From: RHKX01 sp046330285
Lineage (GTDB): Bacteria > Actinomycetota > Thermoleophilia > Solirubrobacterales > 70-9
Direction of reading: 5' to 3'
Assembly (NCBI GenBank): GCA_046330285.1
Contig: JAXLSX010000001.1
Coordinates: 434,001 to 498,000 of the forward strand
DNA: 64,000 nucleotides
Below, one piece after another: positions 24,200-32,574 of this stretch. Made by a program: the position numbers and the translations under genes. The notes beneath the pieces are model-generated. The model was given only the letters and a program-made list of their open reading frames with translations. It was not told the DNA's origin and searched no databases. Position 1 is the stretch's first letter; each line of letters opens with the position of its first letter.

Positions 24200-25399
24200 T
24201 CAGGCCTTGACGGCGGGCTTGTAGACCGACACGACGGCCGCGCCGCCGAGCCCGATGTTGTGCTGGAGCGCCACCTTGGCACCCTCGACCTGGCGCTTGT
24301 CCGCCTGGCCGCGCAGCTGCCACGTCAGCTCGCTGCACTGGGCGAGCCCGGTGGCCCCGAGCGGATGCCCCTTGCTGATCAGTCCGCCGGACGGGTTGAC
24401 GACCGGGCCGTCGCCGCCGTAGGTCGTCGCCTCCGCCTCGACGAGCAGGTGCCCCTCACCCTCCTCGGCGAACCCGAGCGCCTCGTAGGTGATCAGCTCG
24501 TTCGCGCTGAAGCAGTCGTGGAGCTCGCAGACGTCGACCTCGTCGGGGCTGACCCCCGCCTCCTCGTAGGCCTGGCGCGCTGCCTCCTTCGACATGTCGG
24601 AGCCGACGATCGTCATGCAGTCGGCGTTCTCATCGAACGTCGAGCTCATGTCGGTGACCATCGCCTGACCGGCGATCTCGACCGCCTGGTCCCAGAGGTC
24701 GTGCTCGTCGACGTACTTCTCGGAGGCGACGATGACCGCGGCGGCGCCGTCGGAGGTGGGCGAGCACTGCAGCTTCGTCAACGGCTCGTGGATCATCCGC
24801 GCCTCCTTGATCTCGTCGAGCGTGTACTCGTCCTGGAACTGCGCGTAGGGGTTGTTGACCGAGTGCTTGTGGTTCTTCCAGCCGATCCAGGCGTAGTGCT
24901 CGGGCTTGGATCCGTACTTGTCCATGTGGTCGCGGCCGGCGTTGCCGAACATCTGCGGCGCGAACGGGGACTCCTCGGGATCGCGGACCTCGAACATGCG
25001 GCCCATGTGCTTGTCGAGCGCCGGGGTTCGGTCGGTGTACTTCATCCCGAGCGAGCCCTTCTCCATCTTCTCGAAGCCGACGGCGAGCGCGCAGTCGACG
25101 AGGCCGCCCTGAACCGCGCGGCGCGCGAGGTAGAGCGCCGACGAGCCGGTCGAGCAGTTGTTGTTGACGTTGACGATCGGGATCCCGGTCAGGCCGAGCT
25201 CGTAGATCGCCCGCTGCCCGTAGGTCGAATCGCCGTAGCAGTAGCCGGCGAAGGCCTCCTCGACGTCCTCGTAGGGGATGCCGGCGTCGGCGAACGCCTT
25301 CTCGCCGGCCTCCTTCGCCCAGTCGGGGTAGTCGCCTTCCTTGGTGCCGGGCTTGTCGAACTTCGTCATGCCGACGCCGATCACGAATGTCCTGTTCAT
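24200..25399 (-). CDS. Thiolase family protein (SCP2/lipid-transfer type)
   Basis: 399 residues from the ATG at 25399, preceded by GAGGAGGC. The catalytic Cys is in NVNNNCSTGSSAL (near residue 85) and the catalytic His in SKGHPLGATGLAQ. ELHDCFSANE is the motif typical of the SCP2-thiolase / 'lipid-transfer protein' branch, which cleaves or forms 3-oxoacyl-CoA in sterol side-chain or related lipid degradation. Its start overlaps the stop of the TetR gene by four bases. Together with the acyl-CoA dehydrogenase it would carry out part of a beta-oxidation cycle. Confidence 0.88.
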   Translation of the reverse strand: MNRTFVIGVGMTKFDKPGTKEGDYPDWAKEAGEKAFADAGIPYEDVEEAFAGYCYGDSTYGQRAIYELGLTGIPIVNVNNNCSTGSSALYLARRAVQGGLVDCALAVGFEKMEKGSLGMKYTDRTPALDKHMGRMFEVRDPEESPFAPQMFGNAGRDHMDKYGSKPEHYAWIGWKNHKHSVNNPYAQFQDEYTLDEIKEARMIHEPLTKLQCSPTSDGAAAVIVASEKYVDEHDLWDQAVEIAGQAMVTDMSSTFDENADCMTIVGSDMSKEAARQAYEEAGVSPDEVDVCELHDCFSANELITYEALGFAEEGEGHLLVEAEATTYGGDGPVVNPSGGLISKGHPLGATGLAQCSELTWQLRGQADKRQVEGAKVALQHNIGLGGAAVVSVYKPAVKA

Positions 25400-26058
25400 C
25401 GTCTGCCTCCTCGTGGGGTTGGTTCTGTCTTGTCCGGGATCGCCTCGTAGGCGGTCCCGACGAGTTCGGGAAGTGCTGCTTTGAGAAACGCCGCGACCTG
25501 CTCGCGGCTCCAGCGGTCGCGCTCGAGCCACTCGCGCGTCGCCGCCTCCGCCATCCCGCCGTAGGCGCGGAGGACGGCGTGAAGCTCGGGTGGGGCATCG
25601 GCTGCGGGCCCGAGGCCGAGGACCTGGATCAGTCGCGTCGTCGCCTCCTCGCGCGCCTCGTCGAGCACCGCCTCGATGTCGGGGTCGTGCCCGAGCCCCT
25701 CGGCGCCGACCGCCGCCAGCCACGCTTCGCGGTTGCGCTCGACCATCTCGAGCCAGCGGTCGATCGACTCGTCGAGGCGCTCCTGCGGTGTCGCGCCGTC
25801 GACGTACTCGGGGACGGGCTGGGAGCGGAAGCGGACCATCTCGCGGACGACCTCGACGTAGAGCTCGCGCTTGGTCCCGTAGTAATGGTTGATCAGCCCG
25901 CGGGCGACTCCCGCCTCGGATGCGATCTCGATCGTCGAGACGTCGCTGAAGCCGCGCTCGGAGAACAGCCGTCGGGCGACCGAGAGGATCCGGCGCCGGC
26001 GCTCGTCGGCGTCGCTGCGGGGGGTGGCGACGGCGGAGTCGGCGGGGCGGGCGGCCAT
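25396..26058 (-). CDS. TetR-family transcriptional regulator
   Basis: 220 residues. The N-terminal helix-turn-helix is RRILSVARRLFSERGFSDVSTIEIASEAGVARGLINHYYGTKRELY (about residues 20-66), a textbook TetR DNA-binding domain. The C-terminal ligand domain is variable in this family. It is first in an operon with a thiolase and an acyl-CoA dehydrogenase, so it probably controls fatty-acid or sterol catabolism genes by sensing an acyl-CoA. A perfect 15-bp palindrome lies 21 bases upstream of its start, a likely site of autoregulation. An in-frame extension upstream is open but runs into the divergent gene. Confidence 0.88.
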   Translation of the reverse strand: MAARPADSAVATPRSDADERRRRILSVARRLFSERGFSDVSTIEIASEAGVARGLINHYYGTKRELYVEVVREMVRFRSQPVPEYVDGATPQERLDESIDRWLEMVERNREAWLAAVGAEGLGHDPDIEAVLDEAREEATTRLIQVLGLGPAADAPPELHAVLRAYGGMAEAATREWLERDRWSREQVAAFLKAALPELVGTAYEAIPDKTEPTPRGGRR

Positions 26059-26079
26059 CGGACGGGATGCTAGCGGAAA

Positions 26080-26094
26080 TTGGCAGGCTGCCAA
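26080..26094. promoter_or_regulatory. Probable TetR operator (15-bp palindrome)
   Basis: TTGGCAG-G-CTGCCAA, perfect arms of 7 bp around one base, in the gap between the divergent tetR and beta-propeller genes, 21 bases upstream of the tetR ATG. TetR dimers bind such palindromes and usually repress their own operon. It stands out as AT-bounded sequence in a GC-rich area. Confidence 0.55.
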
Positions 26095-26184
26095 CCTTTC
26101 TTGGCGGCGCCTGTGCGTCCTGCGCGCCTGGCGATCCCACGCACATATAGTCAGGTCGTCGCGGTCCACGGTCGGGAGGTTCAG

Positions 26185-27594
26185 GTGAGTGCAGCGCAGG
26201 CGAGGATTCTCAGGCTGGGCGTCCTCCTTCTCCTCTGCATGGCAGCGTGCTGGGCGTGCGCGGGGGCCGCGCTCGCAAAGCCGCTGATCTACGTCCCCAA
26301 CTACGGGACGGGAAACGTCTCCGGCTTCGACAGCAACGCGGCCGGCACCCTGACCCTGCTCGACGACTCGCCGTTCGGAACGGCCACCTTCCCGCTCTCG
26401 AGCGCGGCGACCCCGGATGGCCGCTTCCTCTATGTCACCAACAGCGGCTCCGACTCGGTGACGCGGTACTCGGTCGGCGCCGACGGGTCGTTGTCGCTGC
26501 TGCTGCCGGCGACGATGACGGGCCTCAACCCGGGTGCGGCGGTGGTCGATCCGGCCGGAGAGCACCTCTACGTGGCGGAGTTCGGGGACGACAAGGTCTC
26601 GGTGTTCGCGATCGGCGGCAACGGGTCGCTGAGCGAGATCGGCGGCAGCCCGTTCGCCACGGGCGACGGGCCGAGTGCGCTCGCCTTCACCCCGGACGGC
26701 AAGCACCTCTACGTGCCCAATCTCGGCAACGACAACGTGACCGCATTCTCGGTGGCCGGCAGCGGCGCGCTCTCCCCGGTCCCGGGCTCGCCGTACGGCG
26801 CCGGCGACTTCGCCAACGGCGCCGCCGTCACCCCCGACGGCGCGTTCCTCTACGTCACCAATCGCAACGTCGGCAACGTCGCCGGGTACTCGATCGCCGC
26901 CAACGGCTCGCTGAGCGCGACTCCCGGCTCTCCCTACGGGTCGGGGGGCATCAATCCTCAGGGCCTGGTCGTCGCCAACGGCGGCTCCGAGCTCTACGTC
27001 GCCAACACCGGATCCGACAACCTCGCGATCTTCCAGATCACCGGGTCCGGATCCATCGGCCAGATCCCGGGCTCGCCGGCCTCGACCGGAGACGGCCCGA
27101 CGGCGGTGGCGACGAACCGGTCCGGCGACCGGGTCTACGTCACCAACCAGACCACGAGCAACGTCAACAGCTTCCAGGTGGCGGCGAACGGCACGGTCGC
27201 ACAGGCCCCCGGCTCGCCGTTTGCGCTCGGCGGAACGAGCCCGCTCGGGCGCCAGATCGCGGTCGTCGATCCCGACGAGGAGGTGACCGGCTTCCGGGTC
27301 AAGGCGAAGAAGACCCAGAAGTTGAAGGGCAAGAAGACGAAGCTCGTCGCCAAGGCCGGTGCCGACGAGGACGTGAAGCTCGTCGCCAAGGGCAAGGTCG
27401 GCAAGCTCGCACTGAAGAAGGCGAAGGGTTCGGCGGCCTCCGGCAAGCTCCGGAAGCTGACCCTGAAGCCGAAGACCAAGGCGGTGGGGAAGAAGCTCGC
27501 GAAGCTGAAGAAGGGCAAGGCGAAGCTGACCGTCAAGTCGACCGACGAAGCCGGCAACTCGAAGTCGAAGAAGGTCGCGGTCAAGCTGAAGTAG
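26185..27594 (+). CDS. Secreted YVTN-type beta-propeller protein with Lys-rich C-terminus
   Basis: 469 residues from the GTG at 26185, chosen because GGGAGGTTCAG directly precedes it and the signal peptide follows (RLGVLLLLCMAACWACAGAALA). About seven repeats of the form LYVTN...GSLS...GSPF follow (for example FLYVTNSGSDSVTRYSV, HLYVPNLGNDNVTAF, LYVTNRNVGNVAGYSI), as in lactonase-like and YVTN beta-propellers. From about residue 360 the protein turns into an extremely Lys-rich tail (repeated KAKKTQKLKGKKTK-like segments) that may bind wall polymers or nucleic acids, or fold as a beta domain. Divergent from the tetR gene. No enzymatic residues are evident; a surface-binding role is likely. Confidence 0.82.
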   Translation: MSAAQARILRLGVLLLLCMAACWACAGAALAKPLIYVPNYGTGNVSGFDSNAAGTLTLLDDSPFGTATFPLSSAATPDGRFLYVTNSGSDSVTRYSVGADGSLSLLLPATMTGLNPGAAVVDPAGEHLYVAEFGDDKVSVFAIGGNGSLSEIGGSPFATGDGPSALAFTPDGKHLYVPNLGNDNVTAFSVAGSGALSPVPGSPYGAGDFANGAAVTPDGAFLYVTNRNVGNVAGYSIAANGSLSATPGSPYGSGGINPQGLVVANGGSELYVANTGSDNLAIFQITGSGSIGQIPGSPASTGDGPTAVATNRSGDRVYVTNQTTSNVNSFQVAANGTVAQAPGSPFALGGTSPLGRQIAVVDPDEEVTGFRVKAKKTQKLKGKKTKLVAKAGADEDVKLVAKGKVGKLALKKAKGSAASGKLRKLTLKPKTKAVGKKLAKLKKGKAKLTVKSTDEAGNSKSKKVAVKLK

Positions 27595-27780
27595 CGGCGG
27601 GCAGACACTCGCGGAGGATCGCGAGGATCTCGACCGCGACCGCAGCCTCGTCCGCGAGCGCTTCGCCGGAGTAGCGGCGGACGAGGTAGCCGGCACGGCC
27701 GTGCCGCACGTCCCTGGCGTTGTCGCGGTCCCGCTGCGCTCCCCGGTGATGGCGGGCGACCTCGGCGATCACGGCGGGCG
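27581..27780 (-). pseudogene. Remnant of a DUF559-like (Vsr-fold) nuclease domain
   Basis: On the minus strand the translation PAVIAEVARHHRGAQRDRD followed by NARDVRHGRAGYLVRRYSGEAL resembles the C-terminal part of DUF559 proteins (restriction-endonuclease-like fold: Glu-containing strand, then H..R..RDR..D...GY.V.RY). The N-terminal part of the domain is not recognisable and the upstream sequence has no continuous match, so this looks like a decayed fragment. The frame is open only because of GC bias. The rest of the 27595-27955 gap, roughly 27781-27955, shows no gene or hairpin I can support. Confidence 0.4.
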
Positions 27781-27955
27781 CTGGGGAGGGTTGTGCCCGG
27801 ATACGGGAATGAATCGGGTCCAGCGATGCCATCGAGCCGATGATTGGGAGGCCGGGCGCACCGATGGGACACGCTTGGTGCCGTTCGGTCACGAGGGCGT
27901 CCCGACTCACGCGATAGGGTCACGCCTCCCAACGGCAGCTACCGGAGAGGATGAG

Positions 27956-29572
27956 ATGAGCACGGTTCGGGAGGCCACCTTCGAGCTCCTGCGAGCACGG
28001 GGGATGACGACGATCTTCGGCAATCCGGGCTCGACCGAGTTGCCGATGCTCGCCGACTACCCGGAGGACTTCCGCTACGTGCTCGGCCTCCAGGAGGCGG
28101 TCGTCGTCGGGATGGCCGACGGCTACGCGCAGGCGAGCGGCAACGTCGCCCACGTGAACCTCCACACCGCGCCGGGCGTCGGCAACGCGATGGGCGCGAT
28201 CTTCAACGCCCAGGCGAACCACGCGCCGCTTCTGATCACCGCCGGCCAGCAGGTCCGCGCGGTGATGACGATGCAGGCGAACCTGACCAATCGCGACGCG
28301 ACGCGGATGCCCCATCCGCTCGTCAAGTGGTCCTACGAGGTGCCGCGGGCCGCGGACGTGCCGGCCGCGATCGCCCGTGGGATCCACACCGCTTCGCTGC
28401 CGCCGAAGGGTCCGGCCTTCGTCTCGATCCCGATGGACGACTGGACCGCGGAGGCCGACGCCGAAGGCACAAGGCGGGCGATCGAGCGCCGCGTCGACGG
28501 CCGCGCCGCGGCCGCCCCCGATGCGGTGGCCGACCTCGCGAAGCGGCTGGATGGCGCATCGAACCCCGTCCTCGTCGCCGGACCCGACATCGATGCATCC
28601 GGGGGGTGGGATCACGCGGTCGCGCTCGCCGAGCGCCAGCACCTGCCCGTCTGGGCGATCCCGGCGACCGGCGGCGGCCGGCTCGGATTCCCCGAGGGCC
28701 ACGCGAACTTCCGCGGCGTCCTGCCGCCGGCGATCGGGCCGGTCGCCGAGACCCTCGCAGGCCACGACCTGATCCTCGTCGCCGGCGCCTCGGTCTTCGC
28801 CTACTACCCCTACATCCCCGGCGATCTGCTGCCGGAGGACGCCGAGCTCGTCGTCGTCACCTCCGACCCCGAGGAGGCCGCGCGGGCGCCGATGGGGGAG
28901 GCGATCGTCGCCGACGTCGCGCTGACGCTCGCGGCGCTGCTCGACGCACTCGGCGGGGAGTCCGGCCGGCCGGCTCCGGAGCCGCGCGACGCGCCGATGA
29001 CCGCCGCCGAGATGGGGGTGGAGCCGGGCACTCCGATCAGCGGTACCGAAGCGATGGCGGCGCTGAAGTCGGCGATCCCCGACGATGCGATCGTCGTCCT
29101 CGAGGCTCCATCGGCGACCCTCGCCCTCCGCAACCAGCTCCGGATCTCGCGGCCCGGCAGCTACTACTTCGGGGCCGGCGGCGGCCTCGGCTTCGGCCTG
29201 GCCGCCTCCGTCGGCGTGCAGATGGCGCAGCCCGACCGCCCGGTCGTCTGCGTGGTCGGCGAAGGCTCGGCGCAGTACGCGATCACCGCGTTCTGGAGCG
29301 CGGTCGCCTACGACGTGCCGGTCACCTTCCTCGTCCTCCGCAACTCCGAGTACGCGATCCTCAAGTGGTTCTCGCTCGCCGAGGGGGTCGAGCGGGCGCC
29401 CGGGCTGGACCTGCCGGCACTCGACGTCGCCGCCGTCGCCGAGGGCTACGGCGTCCCCGCGGCCCGGGTCGAGTCCGGCGACGAGCTCGAGAGCGCGCTC
29501 GGCGAGCGGATCGGATCGGGCGGGCCGAAGCTCGTCGAGGTCGGGGTGGCGCCGGGGATGTGGCTGGCCTGA
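27956..29572 (+). CDS. Thiamine-diphosphate enzyme, benzoylformate-decarboxylase-like
   Basis: 538 residues from the ATG at 27956. The three-domain layout of the pyruvate-decarboxylase family is intact. Numbering matches Pseudomonas benzoylformate decarboxylase exactly at the start: Ser26 in GNPGSTELP, Glu47 in LQEAVVVGMADGYA, His70 in VNLHTAPGVGNAMG. The second active-site His (His281 there) is Tyr284 here, in SVFAYYPYIPG. The Mg/TPP motif reads GEGSAQYAITAFW rather than GDGS, and the metal loop is LRNSEYAIL. So the fold and TPP activation are kept but the substrate end has changed. It is followed after 16 bases by a lactate-dehydrogenase-like gene, suggesting a 2-hydroxyacid to 2-oxoacid to aldehyde route. 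Substrate unknown. Confidence 0.8.
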   Translation: MSTVREATFELLRARGMTTIFGNPGSTELPMLADYPEDFRYVLGLQEAVVVGMADGYAQASGNVAHVNLHTAPGVGNAMGAIFNAQANHAPLLITAGQQVRAVMTMQANLTNRDATRMPHPLVKWSYEVPRAADVPAAIARGIHTASLPPKGPAFVSIPMDDWTAEADAEGTRRAIERRVDGRAAAAPDAVADLAKRLDGASNPVLVAGPDIDASGGWDHAVALAERQHLPVWAIPATGGGRLGFPEGHANFRGVLPPAIGPVAETLAGHDLILVAGASVFAYYPYIPGDLLPEDAELVVVTSDPEEAARAPMGEAIVADVALTLAALLDALGGESGRPAPEPRDAPMTAAEMGVEPGTPISGTEAMAALKSAIPDDAIVVLEAPSATLALRNQLRISRPGSYYFGAGGGLGFGLAASVGVQMAQPDRPVVCVVGEGSAQYAITAFWSAVAYDVPVTFLVLRNSEYAILKWFSLAEGVERAPGLDLPALDVAAVAEGYGVPAARVESGDELESALGERIGSGGPKLVEVGVAPGMWLA

Positions 29573-29588
29573 TCGCGGGGTTGAGCCG

Positions 29589-32537
29589 ATGACCCCGCTG
29601 CTCGAGCCGAAGACCGCGCGGATCGCGCCGGCTCCGCCGCAACCGGCACCCGACGACCGCGCGCCGGCCACCCTCGCCGCCGGCACCGACGCCGCGCTCG
29701 CCGACTCGCTCCGCCGCATCGTCGGCGACGGCGGCGTGCTCGGGCGGGCGAGCGATCTGATCCGCTACGCCTCCGACGCGAGCCCCTACCGCCGGATCCC
29801 GGCGGCCGTGGTCCAGCCGCGCTCGGGGGAGGAGGTCGCGGCGCTGATGGCGTTCGCCCGCGGCAGCCGGGCGCCGCTCGTCTTCCGCTCCGGCGGGACC
29901 AGCCTGAACGGGCAGTCGCAGACCGACGGCATCATGGCCGACGTCCGCCGCCACTTCGGTGGGATCGAGGTGCTCGACGACGGCGCCCGGGTGAGGGTCG
30001 GCCCGGGAGCGATCCTCGGCCACGTCAACCGCGTGCTCGCCCCCTACGGCCGCAAGCTCGGCCCCGACCCCGCCTCGACCGACATCGCCACCGTCGGCGG
30101 CGTCATCGCCAACAACTCGGGCGGGATGCGCTGTGGGGTCACCGCCGACTCCTACCGGACGGTCTCGGCGCTGACCTTCGCGCTGCCCTCGGGGACCATC
30201 GTCGACACGGCCGCTCCTGACGCCGCCCAGCGCTTCGCGGCCGCCGAGCCGGAGCTCGTCGCCGGGCTCGAGGCGATCCGCGACGAGATCCGCTCCGACG
30301 GCGACCTGCGCGAGCGGATCGCCCGCAAGTTCGAGATCAAGAACACGACCGGCTACCGGCTCTGCGCGTTCCTCGACGCCGACGAGCCGCTCGAGATCTT
30401 CCGGCGGCTGCTCGTCGGCTCCGAGGGGACGCTCGCATTCATCTCAGAGGCCGTCTACGAGACCGTCGCACTGCCGGCGCGGACGACCCTGACCTGGATC
30501 CACTTCGACTCGATCGCCGCCGCGACGGAGCCCGTCCCCGACCTCGTGGCCGCGGGCGCCACCGCCGTCGAGCTGATGGTCGCTCCGGCGTTGATGGTCG
30601 CCGCGAACTCGATTCCGGGGACGCCCGAGTACTGGAAGGAGCTGCCGCTCGAGTCGGCGGCGCTCCTCGTCGAGTTCGGCGCCGACGACGAGGCCGGCCT
30701 CGCCCCCGGCGAAGCGACGACGGCCGAGTTGCTCAACGCCCTCGAGTCGAAGCCGTTCCGCGGCCCCGAGTTCACCCACGACCAGGAGACGATCGAGCTC
30801 TACTGGCGCGTTCGCGAGGGACTGCACGGCCTCGTCGGCCGCCTGCGCCCGCCCGGCACCGCGCTGATCGTCGAGGACGTCTGCGTTCCGCCGGCCCAGA
30901 TCGCCGCCGCGGCGGAGGAGATCCGCGCCCTGCTCGGCGAGCACGGCTTCCTCAGCGGCGTCGCCGGCCACACCTCCGCCGGCAACCTCCACTTCATGCT
31001 GACCCCGGACTTCTCGAAGCCCGAGGACATCGAGCGCTACGAGGCGTTCATGGAGAAGCTCGTCGCGCTCGTCGTCGACCGCTACGACGGCTCGCTCAAG
31101 GCCGAGCACGGGACCGGTGTGAACATGGCGCCGTTCGTCGAGCGCGAATGGGGTGCCGCCGCCACGGCGATGATGTGGCGGATCAAGGAGCTCGCCGACC
31201 CCGACGGAGTCCTCGGACCCGGCGTCGTGCTCAACCGCGATCCCGGCTGCCATCTCGAGAACCTGAAAACCACCCCGCCGATCGAGGAGGTTGCGACCAC
31301 CTGCGTCGAGTGCGGCTTCTGCGAGCCGGTCTGCCCGAGCCGGAACCTGACGACGACGCCGCGCCAGCGGATCGTCCTCCGGCGCGAGATGGCGCGCCAG
31401 CCGGCGGGCTCGCCGCTGCTCGCGAAGCTGATCGAGGAGTACGAGTACGACGGCCTGCAGACCTGCGCCGCGGACGGCACCTGCGCGACCACCTGCCCGC
31501 TCGGGATCGACACCGGCGTTCTCGTCAAGGAGCTGCGCGCCGCCGAGCACTCGGCCGGGGAGGAGCGGGCGGCCCTGCGCGCCGCGAAGAATTGGGCCCG
31601 GGTCGAGTCGGGCGCGCGCTCGGGCCTCGCCGCCGGGGCGGCCGTCGCGTCGGCGATCGGCGACGGCGCGGTCAGCGGGATCGCCGAGGCGGCCAGGAGC
31701 GTCGTCAGCCGCGACCTGGTCCCGGGGTGGGAGCGGCCGATGCCCCCGCCGGCGGAGGCGGCGCAGCCACCGACCGTGCGCGCGGGCGCAGCCGCGGTCT
31801 ACATGCCCTCCTGCGTCAACCGGATGTTCGGGCGCGACCCCGACGGCCGCGCCGCCGATCCCGGAGGCCCCGCCTCGATCCAGGCGGCGCTCGTCGCCGT
31901 CTCGCTCCGGGCGGGCCGGCCGCTCTGGATCCCGTCAGGGGTCGCCGGGACCTGCTGCGGAACGCCGTGGGTATCGAAGGGCTACCGATCGGGCGCCGAG
32001 TGGATGGCGGGCAGGACCGTCGACGAGCTCTGGCGCTGGTCCGACGGCGGCCGCCTGCCGATCGTGATCGACGCGACCTCCTGCACCCAGGGGATCGTCG
32101 ACTCCGCGGCCGCCCTGGGCCCCGAGAGCGCCGCCGCCGGACGTCTCGCCGAGCTCGAGATCGTCGACTCGATCGAGTGGGCCGCGAAGCTCCTGCCCGA
32201 CCTCGCGATCGGCGAGCGGGTCGGCACGGCGGTCGTCCACCCGACCTGCTCGGGCACCCACCTCGGCGTCAACGGCGCCCTCGCCGAGCTCGCCGGCGCT
32301 CTCGCCGACGAGGTCGTCGTGCCGCGGTCGGCGGCCTGTTGCGGGTTCGCCGGCGACCGCGGGCTCCTCCACCCCGAGCTGACCGCCGCCGCGACGGCTC
32401 CCGAGGCCGCCGAGGCGGTTGCCGCCGCCGGCGACGCCCACGTCTGCTCGAACCGCACCTGCGAGATCGGGATGACCCGCGCCACCGGCCGCAGCTACGA
32501 GTCGTTCGTGTTCCTGCTCGAGCGCCTCAGCCGCTGA
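29589..32537 (+). CDS. FAD-dependent, Fe-S D-lactate dehydrogenase-like enzyme (three-domain fusion)
   Basis: 982 residues from the ATG at 29589. Domains: FAD_binding_4 (about 55-215; GGTSLNGQSQTDGIMADV, GGVIANNSGGMRCG), FAD-linked oxidase C-terminal domain (about 230-540; AGHTSAGNLHFML and EHGTGVNMAPF), two 4Fe-4S motifs (CVECGFCEPVCPS and CAADGTCATTCPLGI near 570-640), and a C-terminal part with two CCG-type motifs (GTCCGTPW and SAACCGFAGDRG). This is the Dld-II/glycolate-oxidase-like architecture that passes electrons from a 2-hydroxyacid to the respiratory chain. The upstream decarboxylase-like gene is 16 bases away. The substrate might be a 2-hydroxyacid such as mandelate, lactate or hydroxyglutarate. 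Confidence 0.9.
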   Translation: MTPLLEPKTARIAPAPPQPAPDDRAPATLAAGTDAALADSLRRIVGDGGVLGRASDLIRYASDASPYRRIPAAVVQPRSGEEVAALMAFARGSRAPLVFRSGGTSLNGQSQTDGIMADVRRHFGGIEVLDDGARVRVGPGAILGHVNRVLAPYGRKLGPDPASTDIATVGGVIANNSGGMRCGVTADSYRTVSALTFALPSGTIVDTAAPDAAQRFAAAEPELVAGLEAIRDEIRSDGDLRERIARKFEIKNTTGYRLCAFLDADEPLEIFRRLLVGSEGTLAFISEAVYETVALPARTTLTWIHFDSIAAATEPVPDLVAAGATAVELMVAPALMVAANSIPGTPEYWKELPLESAALLVEFGADDEAGLAPGEATTAELLNALESKPFRGPEFTHDQETIELYWRVREGLHGLVGRLRPPGTALIVEDVCVPPAQIAAAAEEIRALLGEHGFLSGVAGHTSAGNLHFMLTPDFSKPEDIERYEAFMEKLVALVVDRYDGSLKAEHGTGVNMAPFVEREWGAAATAMMWRIKELADPDGVLGPGVVLNRDPGCHLENLKTTPPIEEVATTCVECGFCEPVCPSRNLTTTPRQRIVLRREMARQPAGSPLLAKLIEEYEYDGLQTCAADGTCATTCPLGIDTGVLVKELRAAEHSAGEERAALRAAKNWARVESGARSGLAAGAAVASAIGDGAVSGIAEAARSVVSRDLVPGWERPMPPPAEAAQPPTVRAGAAAVYMPSCVNRMFGRDPDGRAADPGGPASIQAALVAVSLRAGRPLWIPSGVAGTCCGTPWVSKGYRSGAEWMAGRTVDELWRWSDGGRLPIVIDATSCTQGIVDSAAALGPESAAAGRLAELEIVDSIEWAAKLLPDLAIGERVGTAVVHPTCSGTHLGVNGALAELAGALADEVVVPRSAACCGFAGDRGLLHPELTAAATAPEAAEAVAAAGDAHVCSNRTCEIGMTRATGRSYESFVFLLERLSR

Positions 32538-32574
32538 CCCGCGGGCGCGCCCCGGCGTCTAGCCTTCCCCGCTC

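Noticed and set aside
22948..24210. A 420-residue plus-strand open frame opposite the acyl-CoA dehydrogenase
   Set aside because: Its composition (long Asp/Val/Leu/Gly runs, no family match) is that of an antisense frame to a conserved enzyme gene.
27295..27594. Short A/G-rich direct repeats near the end of the beta-propeller gene
   Set aside because: They are repeated Lys codons (AAG) in the Lys-rich tail, not mobile or regulatory repeats.
28327..29592. A 421-residue plus-strand frame within the decarboxylase gene
   Set aside because: Arg/Pro-rich shadow of the conserved TPP enzyme in another frame.
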